Source: an uncultured Pyrinomonas sp.
GTDB lineage: Bacteria > Acidobacteriota > Blastocatellia > Pyrinomonadales > Pyrinomonadaceae
Length of the DNA: 9,235 bases
Direction: 5' to 3'
Assembly: GCA_937135995.1 (NCBI GenBank)
Contig: CAKZOF010000627.1
Span: forward strand, 1-9,235
The translations under genes and the position numbers were made by a program. The notes beneath the pieces are model-generated. The model was not told the DNA's origin, did no database searches, and saw only the letters and a program-made list of their open reading frames with translations. This document shows positions 1-5,205 of this stretch, piece by piece (the stretch's first letter is position 1; every line of letters starts with the position of its first letter).

Positions 1-314
1 GCTTTGACATCAACATCGTGCGGCTGCGGCGTCAGCGGATCCCAGAAGAAGATCAGCAACGCAACGCGCTTTTCCGAGACCAGGGCCCCGATCTGCGCGT
101 CGCCGCCGTACGGCCCGCTCAAAAGGCGCGTGACAGCCAGTCCCGTCTCCGCTTCGATCAACGCGCCGGTCGTCCCGGTCGCATAGAGCGTAAAGGCCGA
201 AAGCGTGCCGCGGTTGAATCGCGCCCACTCGACGAGGTCTTGTTTGCAGCCATCGTGTGCAACAAGAGCGATGGCTGGACGCTGCCAGTCGCCCTCGATC
301 GTTTCGATCTTCAT
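1..314 (-). CDS. mgsA: Methylglyoxal synthase (3' end outside window)
   Basis: Converts dihydroxyacetone phosphate to methylglyoxal and inorganic phosphate in the cytoplasm, a bypass of lower glycolysis. The 104 complete codons visible on the minus strand contain every hallmark of the family in order: VAHDGCK (His20, Asp21), the phosphate-binding TGTTG (46-50), SGPYGGDAQ with the catalytic-type Asp72, FFWDPL (Asp92), and PHDVD (His99, Asp102). These match the E. coli MgsA residues His19, Asp20, Asp71, Asp91, His98 and Asp101 in spacing. The start at 314 follows the purine-rich GGGAG and AGAGGG and gives the usual short N-terminus. The family is about 130-150 residues long, so only the C-terminal quarter is missing beyond position 1. 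It lies 112 bases downstream of the selenoprotein-type rhodanese gene on the same strand. Identification is firm; the missing tail is not seen. Confidence 0.95.
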   Translation of the reverse strand, partial: MKIETIEGDWQRPAIALVAHDGCKQDLVEWARFNRGTLSAFTLYATGTTGALIEAETGLAVTRLLSGPYGGDAQIGALVSEKRVALLIFFWDPLTPQPHDVDVK

Positions 315-335
315 CCCTCTGATCTCCCTCGAAAG

Positions 336-365
336 GTTAGAGCAGCGAGGTTAAGCCAGAGTTAA
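336..365 (-). promoter_or_regulatory. TTAAC direct repeats upstream of mgsA
   Basis: Read on the minus strand, TTAAC occurs at 365-361 and again at 354-350, exactly 11 bases apart. A variant CTAAC follows at 340-336, 14 bases further on and 22 bases before the mgsA start. An 11-base period of TTAAC-like half-sites is typical of OmpR/PhoB-family response regulator sites. Methylglyoxal synthase activity is classically linked to phosphate status, but the regulator assignment is a guess. It could equally be AT-rich promoter sequence. Confidence 0.3.
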
Positions 366-423
366 AACCACACACGGCGACGCGGGACAGACGCGCGCGA
401 TTTTCGCCCGGCACAGCGCCGTG
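364..423 (-). terminator. Possible weak terminator after the rhodanese gene
   Basis: Just past the rhodanese stop, the arms CACGGCG (423-417) and CGCCGTG (379-373) can pair over a 37-base loop that itself holds short CGGG/CCCG pairing. A run of only four T residues (minus strand of 364-367) follows. The long loop and short T-run make this weak. If real, it would separate the rhodanese operon from mgsA. Confidence 0.22.
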
Positions 424-426
424 GCC

Positions 427-972
427 CTACTTCGCCGCCGATTTTTCCACGGGCAAACCTTTTTGCTCCCACGCTTCGTAACCGCCGAGCAACGCGGCGG
501 TCTTTGTGAATCCGGCCTTTTGCAGTTCGAGCGCCGCCCGGGCGCTGGTATGTTCGGCCGGTCAAGAGCAATAGGTCACGATCAACTTGTCGCGCGGCAA
601 AAGGCGCGGTCCTCGCTCGCCGACCTCCGTGTACGGGATCCATTTCGCACCGGCGATGTGGCCTGCACGGTACTGCGCTTCGTTGCGTACGTCGAGAACC
701 ACCGCTTCGCCGCGTTCCAGCGCCGCCCGGAGATCTTCGACCGTGATGCGCTGGACGCCATCGGATGGCGATGTGGCAGCGACGGCGCCCTGTTCCTTTT
801 GCGCCGCTGATGCGTCTCCAGTGTGACCGGTGTTGGTTATTGCGCCTTTTTGCACCGCGGATGCGTCTCCGGTGTTACTAGTTTTGGCTGTTTCGTCTTT
901 GCGCGCCGTGCAAGAGACAAGCAACATCACGACGGCGATCGTCATGGTGAGCGAGCCTTTGGCTTTCATCAT
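427..972 (-). CDS. Rhodanese-domain lipoprotein, predicted selenoprotein (in-frame TGA read as Sec137)
   Basis: This is a 181-residue protein if the TGA at 564-562 is read as selenocysteine, or 136 residues if it is read as stop. Residues 1-21 form a lipoprotein signal peptide ending in the lipobox LVSC (Cys21). Residues 22-72 are a low-complexity linker with two 17-residue repeats. A single rhodanese domain spans about 74-177: VVLDVRNEAQYRAGHIAGA is the typical N-terminal half, and IVTYCS-U-PAEHTSARAA followed by LLGGYEAWEQKGLPVEK is the active-site loop and C-terminal half. Homology therefore continues in the same frame across the TGA. Related rhodaneses are recalled to have a second Cys at that position (YC-x-C-P). 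A SECIS-like hairpin follows the TGA. The start at 972 (ATGATG) is preceded by GGGAG at suitable spacing. It is the third gene of a minus-strand cluster, 45 bases after the small lipoprotein gene. The role is unproven: thiosulfate/persulfide sulfur transfer or thiol redox chemistry at the membrane. Rhodanese-related sulfurtransferase is, from memory, a reported selenoprotein family. The selenium machinery genes are not in this window. Confidence 0.85.
512..564 (-). promoter_or_regulatory. Bacterial SECIS-like hairpin with its Sec-type TGA
   Basis: In the minus-strand transcript, UGA (564-562) is followed after 15 nt by AGCGCC (546-541), a 5-nt loop CGGGC (540-536) and GGCGCU (535-530), a perfect 6-bp stem. 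The apical loop begins 22 nt after the UGA and has G at its second position. Both fit the published bacterial SECIS model (loop 16-37 nt after UGA, a G among the first two loop bases). An outer 6-bp pair, CCGGCC (561-556) with GGCCGG (517-512), brackets the hairpin and starts directly after the UGA. Such elements bind the selenocysteine elongation factor SelB. High local GC makes some hairpin likely by chance, so position and loop identity are the stronger evidence. Confidence 0.75.
772..873 (-). repeat. Two in-frame 51-base repeats in the rhodanese linker
   Basis: Units at 873-823 and 822-772 encode TGDASAVQKGAITNTGH and TGDASAAQKEQGAVAAT. The exact 11-base core gatgcgtctcc (plus strand, 809-819 and 860-870) recurs at an offset of 51 bases, which is 17 codons. 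This is an in-frame tandem duplication in the linker between the lipid anchor and the rhodanese domain, and probably acts as a flexible spacer. Confidence 0.7.
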
Positions 973-1017
973 GATCTTTCTCCCATCGACCGAGGTGAAA
1001 GGATACCTTTCGCGCGA

Positions 1018-1389
1018 TCATCTTCCCGTGTAATCTTCGACGATGAACCTTTTGCCGAGCGCGGCGAAATTCTCCGGCGTCCAGTCGAAGTTGGTTCCCG
1101 CAATGGCGCGGCGCCCTTCGTCCGTGACGACCCACATGTTGGTCTCCGGATGCGCGTTGGCTTTGAGATAGGCGATGTCGTCGCGCGTCAGCGACGCGCC
1201 ATCCGGGCGCGAGATCACGTAGACGTGCGTGAACTGTCCTTTGCGAACGTAGTCGAGATCCTGCTCGAAGGGCGACAGCGGCGCCCGCTTCGGCGCCTGC
1301 TCCGCCCGACGGGCGCCGCCGCCGCAGCTAGCGACAATCAGAACGGCCAGCGCGAGGTAGAAAAAGATTTCGCTTCGACGTTGCTTCAT
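1018..1389 (-). CDS. Small lipoprotein of unknown function
   Basis: A 123-residue protein with a clear lipoprotein signal: basic n-region MKQRRSE, hydrophobic FFYLALAVLIV, then the lipobox VASC with Cys22 as the predicted lipidated residue. The mature part starts with a Gly/Ala/Arg/Pro linker and continues as a compact domain of about 85 residues (YVRKGQFTHVYVISRPDG, later TNMWVVTDEGRRAIAGTNFDWTPENFAALGKRF). I do not recognise this family. The ATG at 1389 is preferred over the GTG at 1425, which directly abuts the upstream stop. ATG is the commoner start, it gives a standard signal peptide, and GAGAGCGAAGGG lies just before it. Its position between the membrane protein and the rhodanese lipoprotein suggests co-transcription and a shared envelope location. 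No function is assigned. Confidence 0.8.
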   Translation of the reverse strand: MKQRRSEIFFYLALAVLIVASCGGGARRAEQAPKRAPLSPFEQDLDYVRKGQFTHVYVISRPDGASLTRDDIAYLKANAHPETNMWVVTDEGRRAIAGTNFDWTPENFAALGKRFIVEDYTGR

Positions 1390-1425
1390 CCCTTCGCTCT
1401 CGGTCCGCTTTTTTCCGCATCCCAC

Positions 1426-3132
1426 TTACCCGTTCTCGTCCGGAGGAACGTCTTGATCGTCCATCGGCTCTTCATCTTCCGGCATCGCCGGCGGTTCGCG
1501 CCGTTCATCGAGGATGCGGAGCACGGTACAATGTTCGTCGGCATACACCTCTTCAGCCCAGCCGCTATCGATCATGTTGCCATAAAAGGCATGATGGATC
1601 TCTTGATTATCGGTGAAGACGTAACGCGCGCCGAAGCGCTCGCGGATGACTGGCGCCGGGTTGGGTTCGCGTCCCAAAGTGATGTTTTCATAAAGGCGCG
1701 ATAGCTCCGGATTTTCGTCGAGCAGATAGGTGGGGTCGAGGCCCGACACGTAACGGTGCTCGGAATCGTAGAAGAAAAGTTTCGGGAAATCGTCCCAGTC
1801 CGCGTTGAAAACGATTTCGCCCGCCGGAACGTTCTGCCGGAGCCACTCTGCTCCGCCGCGATACTCGAATGGACTCTCTTCGGCAGCGATGGTCTGCGCC
1901 GTGCCGTAAACGTTGATGCCGAGCGGAACGAGAAGCAGCACGAAGAGCGCACCTGCCACGATCTCCTCGCGAAACAGGCCCTTTCTTCTTCGCGGTTCGG
2001 CCTCTTCGTCGAGCAACGGTTGCAAGTCGGCCAGCACGTCGGCCGGCAACGAAGCGAAGGCGCGACGCGCCCCTTCCATGAGCGGCTGAAGCGCAAAAGC
2101 GGCGAAGAGAACGGCGAACGGCGGCCAGTATTCGACAAAACGGCGCGATCTTGCCGTGATGATGAGCAGCAACGTCGAAAAGAGGAGAAAGAAAGCGGCG
2201 CGCGCTCCATGCGAGCGGTGGTTTCTGCCCGTCGCCACGTAGCCGACGACCATGGCGACGAAGGCGATGAGCGAACTGTGGAACAGATACCAGCTTTCGT
2301 AGGGATACCATTCAGCGCCGACGCTGGTGGCAAAGTCTCCGGCCGTCACCTTCATCATCAAGTGTTCGAAGAAGAGGCGCACGTTCTTCGGAAAGTAGGG
2401 GTTGAGGATGAAGCCGGCGATCGTGCCAACCGCGGTCCAAGCGAGCGCCTGCCAATCAAACCGCCGCTCGCTCCACCAGACGACCGCCACCCAGATGAAG
2501 GCTGCCACCAACAACGTGACGAACAAGCTATAGGTCCAGACGTAGAGGAACGCGAGCGGCGCGAGCCAGCGGTAGCGCCGCTCAAAGAGCAGATAGATGC
2601 CTGCCACCATGAAGACGACCGACACGCTCTGCGCGCGCGTCATGCTCAGGCGATACAGAAAAGGTGCCGAACACGCAAGCAGCGCGACCAACCAGATGAG
2701 CTGGTGTCGGATGCGGTAACGATAGATGAGCCAGTAGCAGGACGCGACGGCGAGCGCGCCGAAAAGGGCCGCGGCGATTTTGGCCCCGATGCGCATGTCA
2801 CCGAAGAGCGAAAACGGAATCAAGAGGAGGTGAAAGAGCAGGTGATGATCGACGTAATTTTGCGGATTGAGCGTGGTCAGCGGCAGATAGGGGAAAGGCG
2901 GCGGAAACTGCCCGCTCTTTAATCCTTCCCACAAAAGGCGGCTCCACTTGATGTGGTAATAACCATCCACATCGAGTATGGCCGGGGTGCGAAATTGCAA
3001 GTAGAAGAAAGCAAAGATAATGACGACGCTGCCGGCAACGAATTGGACGAGGCGCGTTTGCTTTTCTTCTTTGTCTGGTTCGGCAGCAGGCCGATCGGCA
3101 GCTCTCTTTTCGGTGGTTCCGACGTCTTGCAT
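1426..3132 (-). CDS. Polytopic membrane protein, GT-C glycosyltransferase-like (STT3/PMT type architecture)
   Basis: A 568-residue protein with a charged cytoplasmic N-terminus (1-27), about 11-12 hydrophobic segments between residues 32 and 410, a soluble domain (about 420-540) and an acidic tail (543-568). The first predicted outer loop carries DVDGYYHIKWSRLL (Asp54, Asp56, His60), and the next loop carries YVDHHLLFH (Asp95-His96-His97). A DxD-type motif after TM1 followed by a DHH motif resembles GT-C enzymes such as STT3/AglB, which bind a metal and a lipid-linked sugar. The soluble domain contains FNADWDDFPKLFFY and SGLDPTYL, which I recall as conserved in uncharacterised bacterial homologues. 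WWDYG, the classic STT3 acceptor motif, is absent. The likely role is transfer of a sugar from a lipid carrier on the outer face of the inner membrane; donor and acceptor are unknown. The ATG at 3132 lacks an obvious Shine-Dalgarno sequence. It is first of three closely spaced genes. Confidence 0.78.
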   Translation of the reverse strand: MQDVGTTEKRAADRPAAEPDKEEKQTRLVQFVAGSVVIIFAFFYLQFRTPAILDVDGYYHIKWSRLLWEGLKSGQFPPPFPYLPLTTLNPQNYVDHHLLFHLLLIPFSLFGDMRIGAKIAAALFGALAVASCYWLIYRYRIRHQLIWLVALLACSAPFLYRLSMTRAQSVSVVFMVAGIYLLFERRYRWLAPLAFLYVWTYSLFVTLLVAAFIWVAVVWWSERRFDWQALAWTAVGTIAGFILNPYFPKNVRLFFEHLMMKVTAGDFATSVGAEWYPYESWYLFHSSLIAFVAMVVGYVATGRNHRSHGARAAFFLLFSTLLLIITARSRRFVEYWPPFAVLFAAFALQPLMEGARRAFASLPADVLADLQPLLDEEAEPRRRKGLFREEIVAGALFVLLLVPLGINVYGTAQTIAAEESPFEYRGGAEWLRQNVPAGEIVFNADWDDFPKLFFYDSEHRYVSGLDPTYLLDENPELSRLYENITLGREPNPAPVIRERFGARYVFTDNQEIHHAFYGNMIDSGWAEEVYADEHCTVLRILDERREPPAMPEDEEPMDDQDVPPDENG

Positions 3133-3165
3133 GTGTCAAAGGTGCTAGCGAATCGTGCTTCGTTC

Positions 3166-3179
3166 ACCGCCAAAGCGGT
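3166..3179. repeat. Perfect inverted repeat, possible operator
   Basis: ACCGC (3166-3170), CAAA, GCGGT (3175-3179) form a perfect 5+4+5 inverted repeat, 34 bases upstream of the membrane-protein start codon on its 5' side. It could be an operator half-site pair or a 5'-leader hairpin. Arms this short occur often by chance in 60% GC DNA. Confidence 0.3.
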
Positions 3180-3267
3180 AACCCGAAGAAACGATAGCAT
3201 GAACCGGGCGGCGACGCGAAGTTCCAGCCTTCGAGCTTTCAGCGTGCGCCGACGTTTGCGCCGAGCT

Positions 3268-3296
3268 TTCGACTCCCGTTCCGTTTCGTTTACAAT
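3268..3296 (+). promoter_or_regulatory. Weak candidate promoter for the esterase gene
   Basis: TACAAT at 3291-3296 matches the sigma-70 -10 consensus at 5 of 6 positions. The hexamer TTCGAC 17 bases upstream (3268-3273) is a poor -35. The predicted leader would be about 80 bases. Only the -10 match supports this. Confidence 0.25.
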
Positions 3297-3384
3297 CTCC
3301 CGAATCGTGTTTCGGAATCCGCGCTCGCCTGCCCCTGATCGCTGAAAGCGGCGGCGCAAACGTCGAACCGCTTGGGAACAGAAG

Positions 3385-4386
3385 ATGCCGAACAAAGGCC
3401 GCATCGTCACCGAGAGCTTAACGAGCGAGGTTTTGCACAACAACCCGCTCGGCGATCCTGTGACGCGCGATCTCTACGTTTACCTTCCGCCGAGCTACGA
3501 CGCCGAACCGACGCGCCGCTACCCGACCGTGTACGTGCTGACCGGCTTCACCGGGCGCGGCCAGATGCTGCTCAACGCGCAACCGTTCTCGCCGAACTTG
3601 GCCGAACGCATGGACCAACTTATCGCGCGCGGCGAAGCGGGCGAGATGATCCTCGTAATGCCCGATTGCTTTACGCGGCTCGGCGGCTCGCAGTACATCA
3701 ACTCGACGGCCACTGGAAACTACGCCGACTACCTCGTGCGGGAGATCGTCCCGTTCGTCGATGCGAAGTTTCGCACGCTGCCCGACCCGCACAAACGTGC
3801 CCTCGTCGGTAAATCCTCCGGCGGCTACGGGGCGCTGGTTCACGGCATGCGCTACCCGGAGTTGTTCGGCGTCGTCGCGTCGCACAGCGGCGATTGCTAC
3901 TTCGAATACTGCTACCTGCCCGATTTCGTCAAAGCCTTTCGCACGATCAAAGGCGATCCGGCATCTTTTCTCGAACGCTTCTGGCGCGAGGAGAAGCACG
4001 GCAAAGACGACATGCCAACGCTCAACATCATCGCCATGAGCGCCTGTTACTCGCCCGACCCGAGCGCGCCGCTCGGCTACCGTCTGCCGTTCGATCTCGA
4101 GACCGGCGAGATCATCGAAGAGGTCTGGCGGCGCTGGCTTGCGCACGATCCTGTGCGCATGGTGGCCGAGTATGCCGAGAATCTACGCCGCCTGAAGCTG
4201 ATCTACTTCGATGCCGGCACGCGCGACGAGTTCGGGTTGGATGTCGGCGCGCGCATCTTGGCCGAAAGGTTGCGCCAACACGGCATCGCTTTCGTCCATG
4301 AAGAGTTCGACGACGGTCACTTCAACATCAGTTACCGCTACAACCGTTCGCTCGCGCTCATCTCGCAAGCCGTGGGTGCCATGTGA
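3385..4386 (+). CDS. Alpha/beta-hydrolase, putative esterase family
   Basis: A 333-residue protein of the putative esterase family (PF00756; related to esterase D, Fes and mycolyltransferase-like hydrolases). DLYVYLPPSYD (29-39) and YPTVYVLTGFTGRG (46-59) form the first core strands and oxyanion loop. The nucleophile elbow is GKSSGGYGAL with Ser144 in the GxSxG context. The acid is probably Asp276 or Asp281 in YFDAGTRDEFGLD, and the base is His312 in FDDGHFNISYR. No signal peptide is visible, so the enzyme should be cytoplasmic. The substrate cannot be deduced. The ATG at 3385 is preceded by GGGAACAGAAG, a modest ribosome-binding site. The gene stands alone, divergent from the lipoprotein operon, and its downstream neighbour is a pseudogene on the opposite strand. 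Confidence 0.9.
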   Translation: MPNKGRIVTESLTSEVLHNNPLGDPVTRDLYVYLPPSYDAEPTRRYPTVYVLTGFTGRGQMLLNAQPFSPNLAERMDQLIARGEAGEMILVMPDCFTRLGGSQYINSTATGNYADYLVREIVPFVDAKFRTLPDPHKRALVGKSSGGYGALVHGMRYPELFGVVASHSGDCYFEYCYLPDFVKAFRTIKGDPASFLERFWREEKHGKDDMPTLNIIAMSACYSPDPSAPLGYRLPFDLETGEIIEEVWRRWLAHDPVRMVAEYAENLRRLKLIYFDAGTRDEFGLDVGARILAERLRQHGIAFVHEEFDDGHFNISYRYNRSLALISQAVGAM

Positions 4387-4504
4387 AGACCTAGCTGCCA
4401 CCACTGCCGACGGATTCGCCGAAAAGCGCGCTGGAGGCGGAAGCCTCGCGGCGATCCGCCCCTGACCGCAGCTGAAAGGTTGCAGCCCACTGGTTTCCAG
4501 TGCC

Positions 4505-4865
4505 CTTGCGCGCCGTCGCCCTCGACGCTTTCGACCCGTGCGCGGTAGAGCTTACCGCTGCGCTCTCGAACGGCGCACTAGCCCCACGAGGCACTTCAAG
4601 ATGTCCGTGCTTGATCGAGGAAGCGCAACACTGGTCCCATGTCGAAAGCGTCGATGGAAGTCGTTTCAACCATCTCCGCCCGTTCGCTGCCGAGCCGGCG
4701 AAACATCTCTAATTCTGCTTCGAGTTCTGCTTCGAGTCCGTCGGAAGACTCATCAGGCGGCGCGAACAGATAGCCATCGAGCCCCGTGAAGTCGCAATCT
4801 ATCCTCTCCTCTCCGACGATCCGTTCGATCTTGTCAATGGCGCTCGCCTGGTTCTGAAAGGTGAT
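4505..4865 (-). pseudogene. Decayed FAD-dependent oxidoreductase (DAO family) fragment
   Basis: Three successive minus-strand frames each encode a piece of one protein family: DAO-type FAD oxidoreductases, often carrying a C-terminal Rieske domain. Piece 1 (about 4865-4599) reads AIDKIERIVGEERIDCDFTGLDGYLF and later FDMGPVLRFLDQAR, then hits a stop at 4598-4596. Piece 2, in a different frame from about 4607, reads ILKCLVGLVRR, matching the family's HPLKYLxGLAR that should follow directly. Piece 3, shifted again from about 4568, reads RERSGKLYRARVESVEGDG, matching the next strand. The N-terminal FAD-binding GxGxxG half and the C-terminal half are not detectable nearby. At least two frameshifts plus loss of both ends indicate an inactive relic. 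A short coding sequence at 4596-4916 would be a false call. Family recognition is from memory. Confidence 0.7.
4713..4736. repeat. 12-base tandem duplication inside the pseudogene
   Basis: TTCTGCTTCGAG occurs twice back to back (4713-4724, 4725-4736). On the minus strand this encodes the LEAELEAELE stretch of the relic oxidoreductase. It is probably a replication-slippage duplication; it is in-frame, so it did not by itself break the gene. Confidence 0.75.
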
Positions 4866-5205
4866 GCCTCTGCGCCGGAACAACGTTGCTCGTCTTCGAT
4901 CCGTAGCGTTTGGCATCCCCCGATCCTTGCTGATGATCCTTGTTCCCTTCCGCTTCTACAAAGTGACCCGAAATTGCGCTGAATCTTCCACGGATTTCGA
5001 AATCGTAAGGCGGTCGTCCCAAGCGGCTTTCGCTGACGATCCGCCCTTTGCTAAAATCTACGGTGTTGCAGGCCACGAAGTCGATCGGACGGCTTGAGCC
5101 ACCGCCCCTGAAATAGCTCTGCTTTCGCGACCATTCTTTTTTGCCGCAGTTCCCCCTTGAAAAGGTTGCTGGCACGAACGTCGCCAGCGGAAAGGAGGCA
5201 AGCAG
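4866..5205. other. Non-coding region upstream of the BON/SRPBCC gene
   Basis: I see no supported gene here on either strand. The open frames that cross it have no recognisable motifs, and the long minus-strand one is mainly the shadow of the next gene. It may contain unrecognisable N-terminal remains of the oxidoreductase relic. Near its right end, at about 5192-5199, lies AAAGGAGG, a near-ideal ribosome-binding site for the gene at 5206. A TAAAAT hexamer at 5052-5057 could be a -10 element but has no good -35. Confidence 0.5.

Larger units (their letters stand above)
3133..3384. other. Divergent intergenic region
   Basis: This 252-base gap between the minus-strand membrane-protein gene and the plus-strand esterase gene should hold promoters for both directions. 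I see no convincing small gene in it. Two candidate signals are listed separately: a perfect 14-base inverted repeat at 3166-3179 and a TACAAT hexamer at 3291-3296. Confidence 0.6.

Noticed and set aside
562..972. A complete 136-residue protein ending at the TGA
   Set aside because: It would end in the middle of the rhodanese active-site loop, while the same frame continues with the rest of the domain and a SECIS-like hairpin.
1390..1425. Upstream GTG at 1425 as the start of the small lipoprotein
   Set aside because: It adds 12 polar residues before a standard lipoprotein signal peptide and directly abuts the upstream stop codon. The ATG at 1389 is the better start.
823..1704. A 293-codon plus-strand open frame
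   Set aside because: It overlaps the minus-strand lipoprotein, rhodanese and membrane-protein genes, has no recognisable motifs, and is arginine-rich in the way GC-rich antisense frames are.
1756..2922. A 388-codon plus-strand open frame
   Set aside because: It is antisense to the membrane-protein gene, highly charged with no domain pattern, and typical of a shadow frame.
4434..4447. GAGGC-GGAA-GCCTC hairpin after the esterase as a terminator
   Set aside because: The stem is only 5 bp and no T-run follows on either strand.
4596..4916. A 106-residue intact protein on the minus strand
   Set aside because: Its sequence is an internal piece of a larger FAD oxidoreductase family, and the next family segments follow in other frames, so it is treated as part of a pseudogene.
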